Source: Gracilaria caudata
Lineage: Eukaryota > Rhodophyta > Florideophyceae > Gracilariales > Gracilariaceae
Assembly (NCBI GenBank): GCA_030374735.1
Contig: JASCIV010000534.1
Location: forward strand, 1-17,341
Direction of reading: 5' to 3'
Length of the DNA: 17,341 nt
Below are positions 1 through 7,662 of the stretch, piece by piece; within the stretch, counting starts at the first letter, position 1; every line of letters starts with the position of its first letter. A program made the position numbers and the translations under genes. The notes below the pieces were generated by a model. It was not told the origin of the DNA and ran no database searches. It saw nothing but the letters and a program-made list of their open reading frames with translations.

Positions 1-290
1 AGCGGGAGGGGGAGGGCGGGTGTCACTGAAGCGGAGTCCCATTTAAGATGCAACCAATGACTTATAAAGCGGCCGTAACAGCAGAAACGAGATACGGCTC
101 ATGGACAACGTTCACATGTGAGATCTGAATTCAACGAAGAGCTGTGGTGCAAGCAAATTAGAATGAGGGAGAGAGCTAACTCTCAGATGTCGCTCACGTC
201 TTTGATTGAGGATTTGAGCAGTAAAGCCAGCCTGGATTGTTCTAATTATAGCCAATCTCTGTCTCAATATGTGCCGTGGGATTCTGTGAT
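1..290. other. Gene-poor left edge with an orphan TATA-like motif
   Basis: A TATAAA motif lies at 62-67. The first ATG after it, at 101, opens only a six-codon frame (MDNVHM, then TGA). A plus-strand frame is open from 79 to 399, but its first ATG is at 162 and I recognise no domain in it. It also overlaps the left arm of the inverted repeat from 291 on. It could be the edge of a gene reaching left of the window, or chance. No function is assigned. Confidence 0.3.
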
Positions 291-690
291 TCAGCGAACA
301 TCGTCACTAAAATCTCTCCAACCGGCTGGAAATACCTTTCTCCGGCTCATTGACCTTTTGATACAAGAAGATGGTCCACCACACTCTTTGTATTTGTGAA
401 AGAAATTGAGACCCGATGAGGTGGAACAGGCCAGGGGTACGAGTTGCCTAATGGTTTTTCACAGTATTCCACTTGACTATCTTTCTTCAGAGACAGAGAA
501 TTAGACCACCTTCCGGTGAGAGAATAATACGCCGCTCCATTCAGTACCAACAAAGAAATAGAAACTTGAGAGTCGTAAACTCGTTTCAAGGCGCAGGGGG
601 CGGAAGAGGACCAAGTCCGAGTTTGACCTGCCATGATAAGATTCACAAAACCTGTTCATTAGTTCCGGTTCCATCTTGAGTTCTTACTGC
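291..690 (-). repeat. Left arm of a diverged inverted repeat, with a 57-aa frame
   Basis: The reverse complement of this segment aligns with 1965-2290 over most of its length. Shared blocks include CTATTTCTTTG, TCTCACCGGA and GAGAGATTT, with many substitutions between them. On the minus strand an ATG at 674 opens 57 codons ending at 501. Its part FYFFVGTEWSGVLFSHR matches FYFFVETEESGVFFSHR of the other arm, so the frame looks to have been protein-coding once. This arm carries about 80 extra bases (roughly 369-450) that the other arm lacks. Read on the minus strand, the extra piece begins GTGAAAA and ends ACAAAG, like a GT-AG intron. No protein family is recognised. It may be an old gene duplicate or a transposon arm. 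Confidence 0.6.
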
Positions 691-705
691 GGGGCACGCT
701 ACGAA

Positions 706-730
706 AACGGGAGAGCAAAACTCTCCCGTT
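706..730. repeat. Perfect 10-bp hairpin (AACGGGAGAG stem)
   Basis: AACGGGAGAG at 706-715 and CTCTCCCGTT at 721-730 are exact reverse complements around the 5-base loop CAAAA. The stem lies just inside the left arm of the inverted repeat. It could fold in RNA from either strand, or mark an element end. No T-run follows it, so it is not a bacterial-type terminator. Confidence 0.7.
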
Positions 731-748
731 AACGCTCGTTAACGCTCG
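727..748 (+). repeat. Two tandem copies of CGTTAACGCT
   Basis: The 10-mer CGTTAACGCT occurs at 727-736 and 737-746, followed by CG. It overlaps the right side of the hairpin at 706-730. Each unit contains the palindrome GTTAAC. Confidence 0.7.
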
Positions 749-814
749 AAGAGATGTTGAGGTCATTTGCAGCGAGATCAAGCTCGAGCTGAAGCTATAG
801 GATGAGTGACGTCA

Positions 815-1387
815 TCAATGCCACGTGGCAGAAACGACAGCCCTTGCATTCTCAAAGGCACCCCACGCGAAATCTATCAATGCCGAGGTCAACCGCGGAT
901 TCCGCGAAGAACACAGCATTGGACTCGAGAGATCTTTCTCATTGTTCTTCTTCTGGCTTTTTAGTCTTCATGGCTTGGTAAATCGGATCTTGATAAGAAG
1001 TAATAGCTCCTTATGGAGCTTAAGTTCAAAGCCGGCATTTCGCAGGACATTATCATCAGGAAGCACCTCACCGAAGGTATTTACAGGAACCTTCCAAGGC
1101 ATGAATCCTCTTCAGAGTAGGACAACAAATAGTACAACGCTATCCATCCTTGGACTCGAAGATATTTATCGACTGGGTTGTTTTTCAGGATCACGATGGC
1201 CACAATCGCGATCGTTGAAGAACGCCTTGCTAGTCTGTCTTCCCCCCAACCGTCGGGCTGATACAAAGTTTCTCCAAGGTGCTTAGCGCCGCGTCTTGGA
1301 CACGATGAAGCGCTCATCGTCGGGCTTCCAGATGGGTGCATCTAACTTGGCATATGTGAATCTGATTTGAGTAAAAGGCAATCGCAT
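815..1387 (-). pseudogene. Decayed minus-strand reading frame, family unknown
   Basis: One minus-strand frame runs from an ATG at 1387 to a TGA at 815-817. It is interrupted by stops at 1283-1285, 1166-1168, 1112-1114 and 968-970. Four internal stops in about 190 codons is fewer than chance would give. The open pieces look protein-like: the first, of 34 codons, contains WKPDDERFIVSK, and a later one contains NTFGEVLPDDNVLRNAGFEL. I cannot place it in a family. It lies between the two arms of the inverted repeat, so it may be the decayed body of one element. Alternatives are chance, or a spliced gene. Confidence 0.3.
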
Positions 1388-1964
1388 GAACCTGAACTCT
1401 CAATCGAAATCGTTTTCACGCTTGTTTGAATATCGGTTTAGCAGCCTCACGCACGAATCTCATCATGTTTTACTGCTATTTCGTTCAAACTGTGCTAAAT
1501 CCCAAACGCCTCAACCAAAACTCCCACTACTCTTATACGCACAGTAGGCTTCCAAGAACCCAATCCAAGAATGTTCGAAGGGAATCCGTTGCAAAAGATG
1601 CCAAGAGGTCGATCCACTCCGATTGGTGTTACCAAAGTCAAAATCCATGTCGAAGCCACATGCAACTTGAGTCATGTTGCAAAGCGATGGCGACATAAGC
1701 CGCAACTGCAAACGTACTGAACCTTACATGCAGATGCCAGCTGAACTCTAGACTATGTTTGCTTCTCATGTAGGGCACTGATCGTTGGAGAGAGCCTGGG
1801 CTTATCTCCTTTTTAGGCTTTTACCACCATGATGTCATTTTCGAAAAGGTTGGGCAAGCTTTTAATTGCTGTTTCTTACACCTTTCTACCGCGATCAACG
1901 TTTATGAAGATCGCAACAACTCTTTGTTCCTGAAAGGCCGAAACTTGTTTCCTCGTCTTTCTTG

Positions 1965-2290
1965 GCGTACTCAAAATGAAACTCGAACGAACGGTTTCTG
2001 TTAATCTTAACAAAGCGGGTCAAGCTCGGACTTTGTAATCTTCGGTTTCTGCGCTTACAAACCTGTCCCGATGTTCGGTTTACCAACCCCGTGTTGTCAT
2101 GCTTCTATTTCTTTGTCGAAACTGAAGAGAGCGGTGTATTTTTTTCTCACCGGAGCGCAGTCTATTTTGTCCTTCAAAAACGAGGGGCAAATGGAATACG
2201 AAGACTGTCGGGGGTCATCGTCCCGTATCAAACGGCCGGTGAGCCTCATACGAGTATGTCTAGGCTGTCGGAGAGATTTCAGTGATGTCT
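1965..2290 (+). repeat. Right arm of the diverged inverted repeat, with a 101-aa open frame
   Basis: This arm is the inverted counterpart of 291-690. The plus frame matching the left arm is open from 1980 to 2285 (101 codons plus TGA) but has no ATG near its start. It contains ERFLL, LRLQT and FYFFVETEESGVFFSHR, which pair with NRF, LRLET and FYFFVGTEWSGVLFSHR on the other arm. About 20 bases near 2060-2085 are absent from the left arm, while the left arm's intron-like 80 bases are absent here. No family is recognised. Confidence 0.55.
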
Positions 2291-2299
2291 TCATTCCTT

Positions 2300-3007
2300 C
2301 CCTTCTCTTCTTGAATTCATATGGCGCCTAGAAGATTTTGTCTGATTGAAAGATGTGAATTTAAGACACAGAAAAGATCTTCGAGCAAAACTTGAGGAAC
2401 TGGGGTGTCCACCATTCTCTATTTGGCCAAATATCTTCATTATTGTTTTCTGTGGATAACACTGTGAACTACGCAGAAAGCACATTTGCGATCGAGATCG
2501 AGGAAAAGCCCTTCAGCACTGACGTGACTGTATCTACCCTTCGCAGGACAACTGATTGGTTCCAACAATGCATTATTTCTGAAGGCTGGGCGTGCATGGA
2601 GCCTGAACTGCTTGAAGTCTGCTTTGGTGAGCTCATAATTATCTATTCTGTTCTTCAAGAACTCTAGCCTATAAATGTTTTGCTTGGAACTGCTACTACT
2701 GACTGCAATTGTTTTTTCAAGAGAGTTACGCAAAAAAAATTTTGAAGGGAAACTCTCGCAAGGACATGAAACGCTTTGAGCAATGAAGTAGGCATCAACA
2801 CATCTAACAATCGTAAAAGATAGATGCATAACGGTTCACTAATGCTATACCAGCAAAGTTAGAACAGTATCTCCCCGTGACCGCCAGGAGTTCCGCCACG
2901 CAACAAACACCGCCATGCAATTGATTTTAAATCCTCTACTGACACTCCTTACGCATCTACCTTTTGCCTCTCTTCGTCTCACATTCTCGTCTTCTTCTTT
3001 GAAACAC
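2300..3007. other. Intergenic region ahead of the transporter gene
   Basis: There is no convincing gene. A plus-strand frame open to 2667 and a 129-codon minus-strand frame from an ATG at 2829 to 2440 overlap each other and match nothing I know. Frames of this length are expected by chance in a window of this size. The last 100 bases are rich in C and T and lead into the TATA box at 3008. Confidence 0.5.
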
Positions 3008-3014
3008 TATAAAA
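3008..3014 (+). promoter_or_regulatory. TATA box of the SLC35F6-like gene
   Basis: TATAAAA sits in the context CACTATAAAAGGCC, close to a consensus TATA box. Transcription would normally begin about 25-32 bases downstream, near 3035-3040. That is after the ATG at 3033, so the first ATG in the message should be the one at 3129. Confidence 0.75.
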
Positions 3015-3128
3015 GGCCAGTCCCTCGCTCGCATGGATACAAGTTTCTGTTCCTCCCGGTCATCGCTTGAAGCCTGTACATTGTTCACAGTTTGTCTATC
3101 TGCCGTATATTGCAGCTTCAACGTTGAG

Positions 3129-4568
3129 ATGAAGATTTCCACCCTCTTCGCAGTTGGGGGAATGATTCTCTTTGGCTCTGTGTGTTCCATTTTGACGAAA
3201 GCAATTTACTTGGTGAACACACAGAGCATTCACGGAGGGGAGGGCCGCTTCGAGAAGCCAGGTGTGCACGCCCTTACCATGTTCATTGCGATGTCAACGT
3301 GCATTCTTTTCGACATCCCCCGAAAAAGAGCCTCCCGAGAGCTCTGTTCGGATGCTTGTACCAGCGAGGCTTTGCCATTGGTCTCACCCCCCAACCCACA
3401 TACTCCATCCCATTCGGTGTGGATCCTTGGCGTCCCCACGCTGCTAGACCTCATTTCAAAGGGGTGCTACACAATTGGGTTGTTGTACACTACGTCTTCG
3501 GTGTACCAGATGCTGCAGGGGGCAATGCTGGTATGGACGGCCCTCCTCTCCGTTTTGTTCCTCAAACAGCGTCTTTCGGCCGCAAAGTACTTTGGAATTT
3601 TGTTCTGTGTGGTAGGAATCACCGCAGTCGGCTTGGCTCACTTTGCTTGTGAACAAGGAAAATCTTCCGGAGCCAATGCACTGTTTGGAATTGGCTTCCT
3701 ACAGATCGGCCAGGGTTTGCAAGCTGCACAGGTTGTGATGGAAGAGTACTTGGTGAAGGATATGCAAGTACCTTCAATTCGGGTGGTAGCGTGGGAGGGA
3801 TTGCATGGAACACTTCATTGCGTGTTATGGGTGTTTCCGATTTTGTACTTGCTGCCTGGTACAGATCATGGACATGTGGAGGATATTCTGGATGGGTTGT
3901 ACATGATTTCTCGCTCGTGGACGGTTGCCGGCATAATCGCAGCGAATATGGCGGCTGTGTTGTTTTACAACACGCTCAGGATGAAAGTCACAAAATCACT
4001 GAGTGCTGTCCACCGAGTTGTGATCGAGATGCTGAGAGTGCTGGTGGTGTGGATTACCGATTTGATTCTGCACCAAGCCATATCTGGAAGCGAATTAGGA
4101 AAATCGCCGACACCGTACTGGTGGCTGCTGATGGTGGGATTTTGCATCCTCTTCTTTGGAACTGTTTTGTTTAATTATGAAGAAATCAAAGCAAAACGTG
4201 AGCAACACCTCAGGAACCCCGTGAAACACCGGGAAGAGCTCTCTGAGCCCAAGATGACGCTGGTCACACATTACGAATCAATTCAACAGCGGTTTGAGGG
4301 ACATTCATCCCCGCAATTTGAGACACATATGACCATTCCAATGGCGGTCGACGATTATGAGTCTGAGTCATTATTCTCCAGTTTTGAAGATAGCAATACG
4401 GACTTCTCTTGGGATGAAAATGAAGATCCAATTCTCCTTGCCGAAGAAGACGGTCAGAAATCTATTGGATCGTTTTATGGGTATTCGATGGGAAGTAGTA
4501 CTCACAGTGCGTACTTACTTGCACCCAGTGGTACAGGACCACGCTCACTTCCTCTATCAATACCGTGA
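3129..4568 (+). CDS. SLC35F6-like drug/metabolite transporter superfamily protein
   Basis: This is a polytopic membrane protein of the DMT/EamA superfamily, closest to the SLC35F6 branch, whose members act in endolysosomal or other endomembranes; its substrate is not shown here. From the ATG at 3129 it has 479 residues. Hydrophobic spans lie near 4-25, 47-63, 97-145 (two or three), 153-171, 184-206, 227-243, 264-281, 296-314 and 330-349, about ten in all. Family-like segments are YQMLQGAMLVWTALLSV, LKQRLSAAKYFGI, QVVMEEYLV and VTKSLSAVHRVVIEMLRVLV. The tail from about 350 to 479 is hydrophilic, acidic and Ser-rich, and makes the protein about 100 residues longer than the roughly 370-residue human relative. 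The frame is also open from an ATG at 3033, adding 32 residues, but that ATG is only 25 bases after the TATA box start. No intron is seen. Confidence 0.88.
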   Translation: MKISTLFAVGGMILFGSVCSILTKAIYLVNTQSIHGGEGRFEKPGVHALTMFIAMSTCILFDIPRKRASRELCSDACTSEALPLVSPPNPHTPSHSVWILGVPTLLDLISKGCYTIGLLYTTSSVYQMLQGAMLVWTALLSVLFLKQRLSAAKYFGILFCVVGITAVGLAHFACEQGKSSGANALFGIGFLQIGQGLQAAQVVMEEYLVKDMQVPSIRVVAWEGLHGTLHCVLWVFPILYLLPGTDHGHVEDILDGLYMISRSWTVAGIIAANMAAVLFYNTLRMKVTKSLSAVHRVVIEMLRVLVVWITDLILHQAISGSELGKSPTPYWWLLMVGFCILFFGTVLFNYEEIKAKREQHLRNPVKHREELSEPKMTLVTHYESIQQRFEGHSSPQFETHMTIPMAVDDYESESLFSSFEDSNTDFSWDENEDPILLAEEDGQKSIGSFYGYSMGSSTHSAYLLAPSGTGPRSLPLSIP

Positions 4569-5170
4569 ACTACCGCCAAATGGCAACATTGACGTACAAG
4601 GATACATTTATTTGTTTTGGCGCGTGACGGATCATGAATATTCAAGGGCTAAGGAAGAGTCGAAGCCACTGCCAGGACGCCACTTTAGTGGTTAAGCTTG
4701 CAAAACGCAGGACTGTCGCCCTCCTACCCCAGAGAAACGCTACGCTACCAAGAAAGGAGAGGAAAAGATCATGGGGGAATCTGAAAGCATTATGACAAAT
4801 GAACTTGCCCATTGCAATCAAGGGGAAGAGAAATTAAGAAAAACTGTTGAGGCAGGATTGTTCGAGCATGGAGAATCTACAGCATCTCGAGGTCGGTAGA
4901 AACGAAAGAGATCCTTCAACAAAAGGTCTTCCAAGTACTACTCTTTGGCGAGGTAGAATGTTCCATCTTTTGCCGAAGAGCTGGGGTGTGCTGCAAATGA
5001 AGCTGTGTTTTTTTTGGCTGGATTCTTCAGTGTCTTAATGCGTCATCATTAAGATCCTGCCGCAATTGTGGTATGACATGACAATCTAAATGTTCAAAGA
5101 AAGAAGACGTTAAAAAATGTAAAGAGAGATTGCCACAGTGCGCACGAATTTGATGCTCTAGAGCTCAGAC
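4569..5170. other. Transporter 3' region with a broken small reading frame
   Basis: A plus frame runs from an ATG at 4771 to a TAA at 5050-5052 and is broken by TAG at 4897-4899 and 4954-4956. The first piece (42 codons, starting MGESESIMTNEL) is rich in Glu and polar residues. The last contains SFAEELGCAANEAVFFLAG, which reads like protein. It may be a gene relic or simply 3' untranslated sequence. No family is recognised and no polyadenylation signal stands out. Confidence 0.35.
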
Positions 5171-5250
5171 AGTATAAGCAGAAGAAACGAGTAAGGCGCA
5201 GAACGGAGGCCACAACACAAGCAGCCGACGCCCAACCACGGCAGTCTATT
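5171..5250 (-). repeat. Dispersed repeat, segment X, copy A
   Basis: The reverse complement of 5171-5250 matches 17000-17084 at roughly three quarters of positions. The longest shared block is GCCTCCGTTCTGC followed by CTTACTCGTTT. In this copy X lies about 100 bases left of segment Y and is inverted relative to copy B. Confidence 0.7.
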
Positions 5251-5517
5251 GAATACAGGGATAGAATGAAAATGAATAGGGATTGCGAAAGCTTGTATGT
5301 CTCTTTCAGCTTGATTGTCGTGATCGTCCGGACAAAGCTGGCCGACATTTAAAACATTGTCAGAAAAAACGGTCTCAACTTGACTCTCAACTATTCTGCG
5401 TGTCGACACGTCTCCTTCGCAGTTCTTAGATATATCCGCTCCCTTTACGCCATCTACTTGACGTTTTGAGCAACACTTCCATCGACGTGTCGTTCTATTG
5501 CGCAGTTTCGTGATTTG

Positions 5518-5525
5518 GTGGCAAC
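5518..5525 (+). repeat. Left 8-bp target-site duplication of the MITE
   Basis: GTGGCAAC here is repeated exactly at 5731-5738 on the other side of the element. In the unoccupied relative the equivalent site lies near 17257-17272, within the stretch GCGATGTGGT. Confidence 0.9.
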
Positions 5526-5730
5526 CAGAGGTGGGTCGCGATCGATTGCAATCGTTAGCTAGCCATGGTCGATTGCAAGGTAAAGGTTGAGCGCAATTCC
5601 CGATTGCATTTCTACCGGCAAGGTGAAGATGGATTGCAATTATGGTTGCGACAACAACGGAGATTTCTCCAATCGCATTCGATTGCAATAAGCTTTGCAA
5701 TTATTTGCAATCGAATTGTACCCACCTCTG
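5526..5730. mobile_element. hAT-type MITE (205 bp, non-autonomous DNA transposon)
   Basis: The element has 11-bp perfect terminal inverted repeats, CAGAGGTGGGT at 5526-5536 and ACCCACCTCTG at 5720-5730. It is flanked by an 8-bp direct duplication, GTGGCAAC, at 5518-5525 and 5731-5738. An 8-bp target duplication and ends starting CAGAGGTGGG are typical of the hAT superfamily. The interior has no transposase and repeats the motif ATTGCA several times in both orientations (for example the palindrome CGATTGCAATCG at 5543-5554), like subterminal transposase-binding repeats. The exact ends and duplication suggest fairly recent insertion. An autonomous hAT element elsewhere in the genome would have to supply transposase. 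Confidence 0.9.
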
Positions 5731-5738
5731 GTGGCAAC
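5731..5738 (+). repeat. Right 8-bp target-site duplication of the MITE
   Basis: This is an exact second copy of GTGGCAAC. After it the host repeat resumes with ACATG, which aligns to ACATG in copy B at the right end of the window. Confidence 0.9.
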
Positions 5739-5784
5739 ACATGTAAGCCTCACAAACAAATTCTCTTTAGTTTTAAACCGCCCA

Positions 5785-6660
5785 TCACCACGTTTTCCAT
5801 ATTTCAAGCCGTCGTTCATCATCACATTCGTCCACCGTCTTCGTACCCTTTGGGAAATTGCCCATTGCTTGAGATCAAGGGCCCTTGGGCAAGATGAGCC
5901 CACTGCCAAGCTTAGGAGTCCCCAGATGGGGACTGATGAACTGCCTCACCGAGTGCCTTCCCGGACCCTTTTCCAGCTTCTTGAAGTGAGGGTCCGTGAA
6001 GAACACTCCACCGCTCATCGCCGCTTCCGCCCCCTCCCCCTCCAACTGGCATCACCGCGCCCCGAACTCAAGGGGGTCCAAGATTTTCAAAAATCTGTTG
6101 ACGCTATCCCCCGACAGCCTCTGCATCGACGCGTCTGTTGTGGCACTGACGTATCGCATGGCTGTCGAGGGATTTTAGACGTCACAGTTAAATCCTCTGT
6201 TCACCTTTCTTCCGCGTACCTTAAGGCATGAGTTCAATGGCCCGCTCCATTGCTCATAGATTTCCTTCAACAACTGTTCTCTGTTGCTTGCTCGCGGAGA
6301 GAGAAAGTTGTGAAGGAGATACGCTTTATCCACTGATTCGGGATAGTCCATGTCCACATTTAGAACGTTAAAGCGCCGCCGAGCGAGCACTTGCCTTTCG
6401 TCGAGCTCCTTCATGACTCGAGCATCGGCGGCGCTTGTTGCTCTTTCCGTTTGGTTCCTTCACGTCACCACCCCAGCACCGAAGTCCATCTTCAAGGGGA
6501 CCTCGGCCATTAGTTTCCATTTCTCGTCTAGCACCGCAAACACCACCGTGTGGAAGCGGGTGGTGAAACGACGCGCACGAGGCACGTGCATGTGGACAGA
6601 AATTACCACAAACCTTCGTTGCTCAGGGAGAGCGAACGAGAATACCTTAAACCCATTGTG
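5785..6660 (-). pseudogene. Long interrupted minus-strand reading frame, family unknown
   Basis: A single minus-strand frame runs from about 6660 down to a TGA at 5785-5787. Only four stops interrupt it: 6465-6467, 6175-6177, 6052-6054 and 5875-5877. About 290 codons with so few stops is unusual at this base composition. The pieces read like protein: RRFTTRFHTVVFAVLDEKW upstream of the first stop, MKELDERQVLARRRFNVLN and DKAYLLHNFLSPR from an ATG at 6414, then RLSGDSVNRFLKILDPLEF, then MSGGVFFTDPHFKKL. The last piece runs into repeat Y. A TATAAAA on the minus strand at 6687-6693 lies just upstream. It could be a decayed gene, a mobile-element body, or a gene whose introns I have not resolved. 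No family is recognised. Confidence 0.4.
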
Positions 6661-6826
6661 AGACTCTTCTCTCTCTCTTTCTTTCTTTTATAGGTGCAGG
6701 TGAGACTCTTACTGGAGTCCGTTGTATATGTTGGCCTTCTTAGTGAGAGAGCGTTTCATTCAACAACGCTCTGCACATAGTTCTAATTAAGGTAGTGTGC
6801 CTATAAATGAGAGGGAGAGAGAGAGC
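6661..6826. promoter_or_regulatory. Back-to-back TATA plus GA-tract motifs (possible bidirectional promoter)
   Basis: On the minus strand, TATAAAA at 6693-6687 is followed by a GAAAG/GAGAGA tract and, 37 bases from the TATA start, an ATG at 6656. On the plus strand, TATAAAT at 6802-6808 is followed by a GAGAGGGAGAGAGAGAG tract and an ATG at 6831. The two TATA motifs point away from each other, about 110 bases apart. They share the surrounding pattern CCTATAAA, then a GA tract, then ATG. The frames opened by these ATGs are only 17 (minus) and 19 (plus) codons long, so the product, if any, is unclear. Confidence 0.4.
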
Positions 6827-6886
6827 TTGTATGATGTCGGATCGGATATTTGAAAGCTGTGTAGTAGAATGCGAGGCGATAGTGAC

Positions 6887-7645
6887 CTAGAAAGCTTCCG
6901 TGCTCGTGGTTGTAGTGTCACCCGAACACTGGATCCACCGCGGGATTCCATGTGCGCCAAACGTTCTCTCCCTCCTCTTGTGAGCCAGCTTGGCATCACA
7001 GGATGGCGTAAGATGCCAGTCATGGTACCACCTGGGGCCCCTAGCATTGGAAAACACCGGCGTGGTTCCCACCACTTTTCCCTTCACCCTGCAAACACTT
7101 TCTCCGTAACCCGCGGATACCTGAATCGTACCACTTCTCACAGGTTAGGTTTTGCAGAAAGCAACGTCATTAATTGCCGATTCGAACAGTAGTCGGGTGA
7201 GGGAGGGTAAACGGTTCATTCCCGTCTGTTATTGTTTCCAGAATGAAACCGTTGGCAGCAAGGGTTGTGTTTCCTTTCAGTCGTTGTCTGTTGCCAATCG
7301 GAATGACGTCTCCCGAAACGAAGCCTACGGGACGAGGATTTTTCCGCTTCTGGGGCAGCGCGGTGATCGTGGTCTGCTTATTGTAGAGAGAGAAAAGCTA
7401 TGCCTTGCACGCTGAGAACAATAAACACTCTCGAGAAAGTTTCGAAGAACAAAGCTGCGAATTGTGCCGTTCACGTAATGGACCCAGACCCGACCTGGAC
7501 CGCGGACATATTCTTCGAGGCCATTACTTTTTTGAAGTGCCCCGGTATCACACACAGTTATACTCCCTACATCGGGTAGTCAAACCGTAGGAGATGTGGA
7601 TACAGTTTTGATGGGCCGAAGAGTGCCCTTGTACACCCGCGTCAT
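6887..7645 (-). pseudogene. Frameshifted minus-strand coding relic, family unknown
   Basis: Three protein-like minus-strand frames overlap or adjoin. The first runs from an ATG at 7645 to 7325 with one TGA at 7580-7582 and contains EEYVRGPGRVWVHYVNGTIR. The second, in another frame and without an ATG, is open from 7397 to 7170 and contains RPVGFVSGDVIPIGNRQR and GFILETITDG. The third, in a further frame, is open to 6887 and contains GKVVGTTPVFSNARGPRWYH. Frames one and two overlap at 7325-7397, where a single indel could join them. This fits one coding region broken by frameshifts, perhaps the upstream part of the relic at 5785-6660. Introns are an alternative. No family is recognised. Confidence 0.35.
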
Positions 7646-7646
7646 G

Positions 7647-7662
7647 TTTGTTTGTTTGTTTG
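7647..7662 (+). repeat. (TTTG)4 microsatellite
   Basis: TTTG occurs four times in tandem. It lies immediately upstream (on the minus strand) of the ATG of the relic at 6887-7645. Confidence 0.85.

Larger units (their letters stand above)
5355..5810 (+). repeat. Dispersed repeat, segment Y, copy A, split by a MITE
   Basis: The segment matches 17122-17341 in direct orientation once the MITE at 5526-5730 is removed. Shared blocks include CATTGTCAGAAA, CTCCTTCGCAGT, ATCTACTTGACGTTT and CCATATTTCAAGCC. Similarity is about 70 percent by eye. Copy B ends with the window, so the true right boundary is not known. The family is not recognised. Confidence 0.8.

Noticed and set aside
2597..2611. MEPEL start shared with the minus-strand frame at 674
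   Set aside because: Similarity ends after five residues; treated as coincidence.
2440..2829. 129-codon minus-strand ORF with an ATG
   Set aside because: No domain, overlaps another unexplained plus frame, and frames of this length are expected by chance here.
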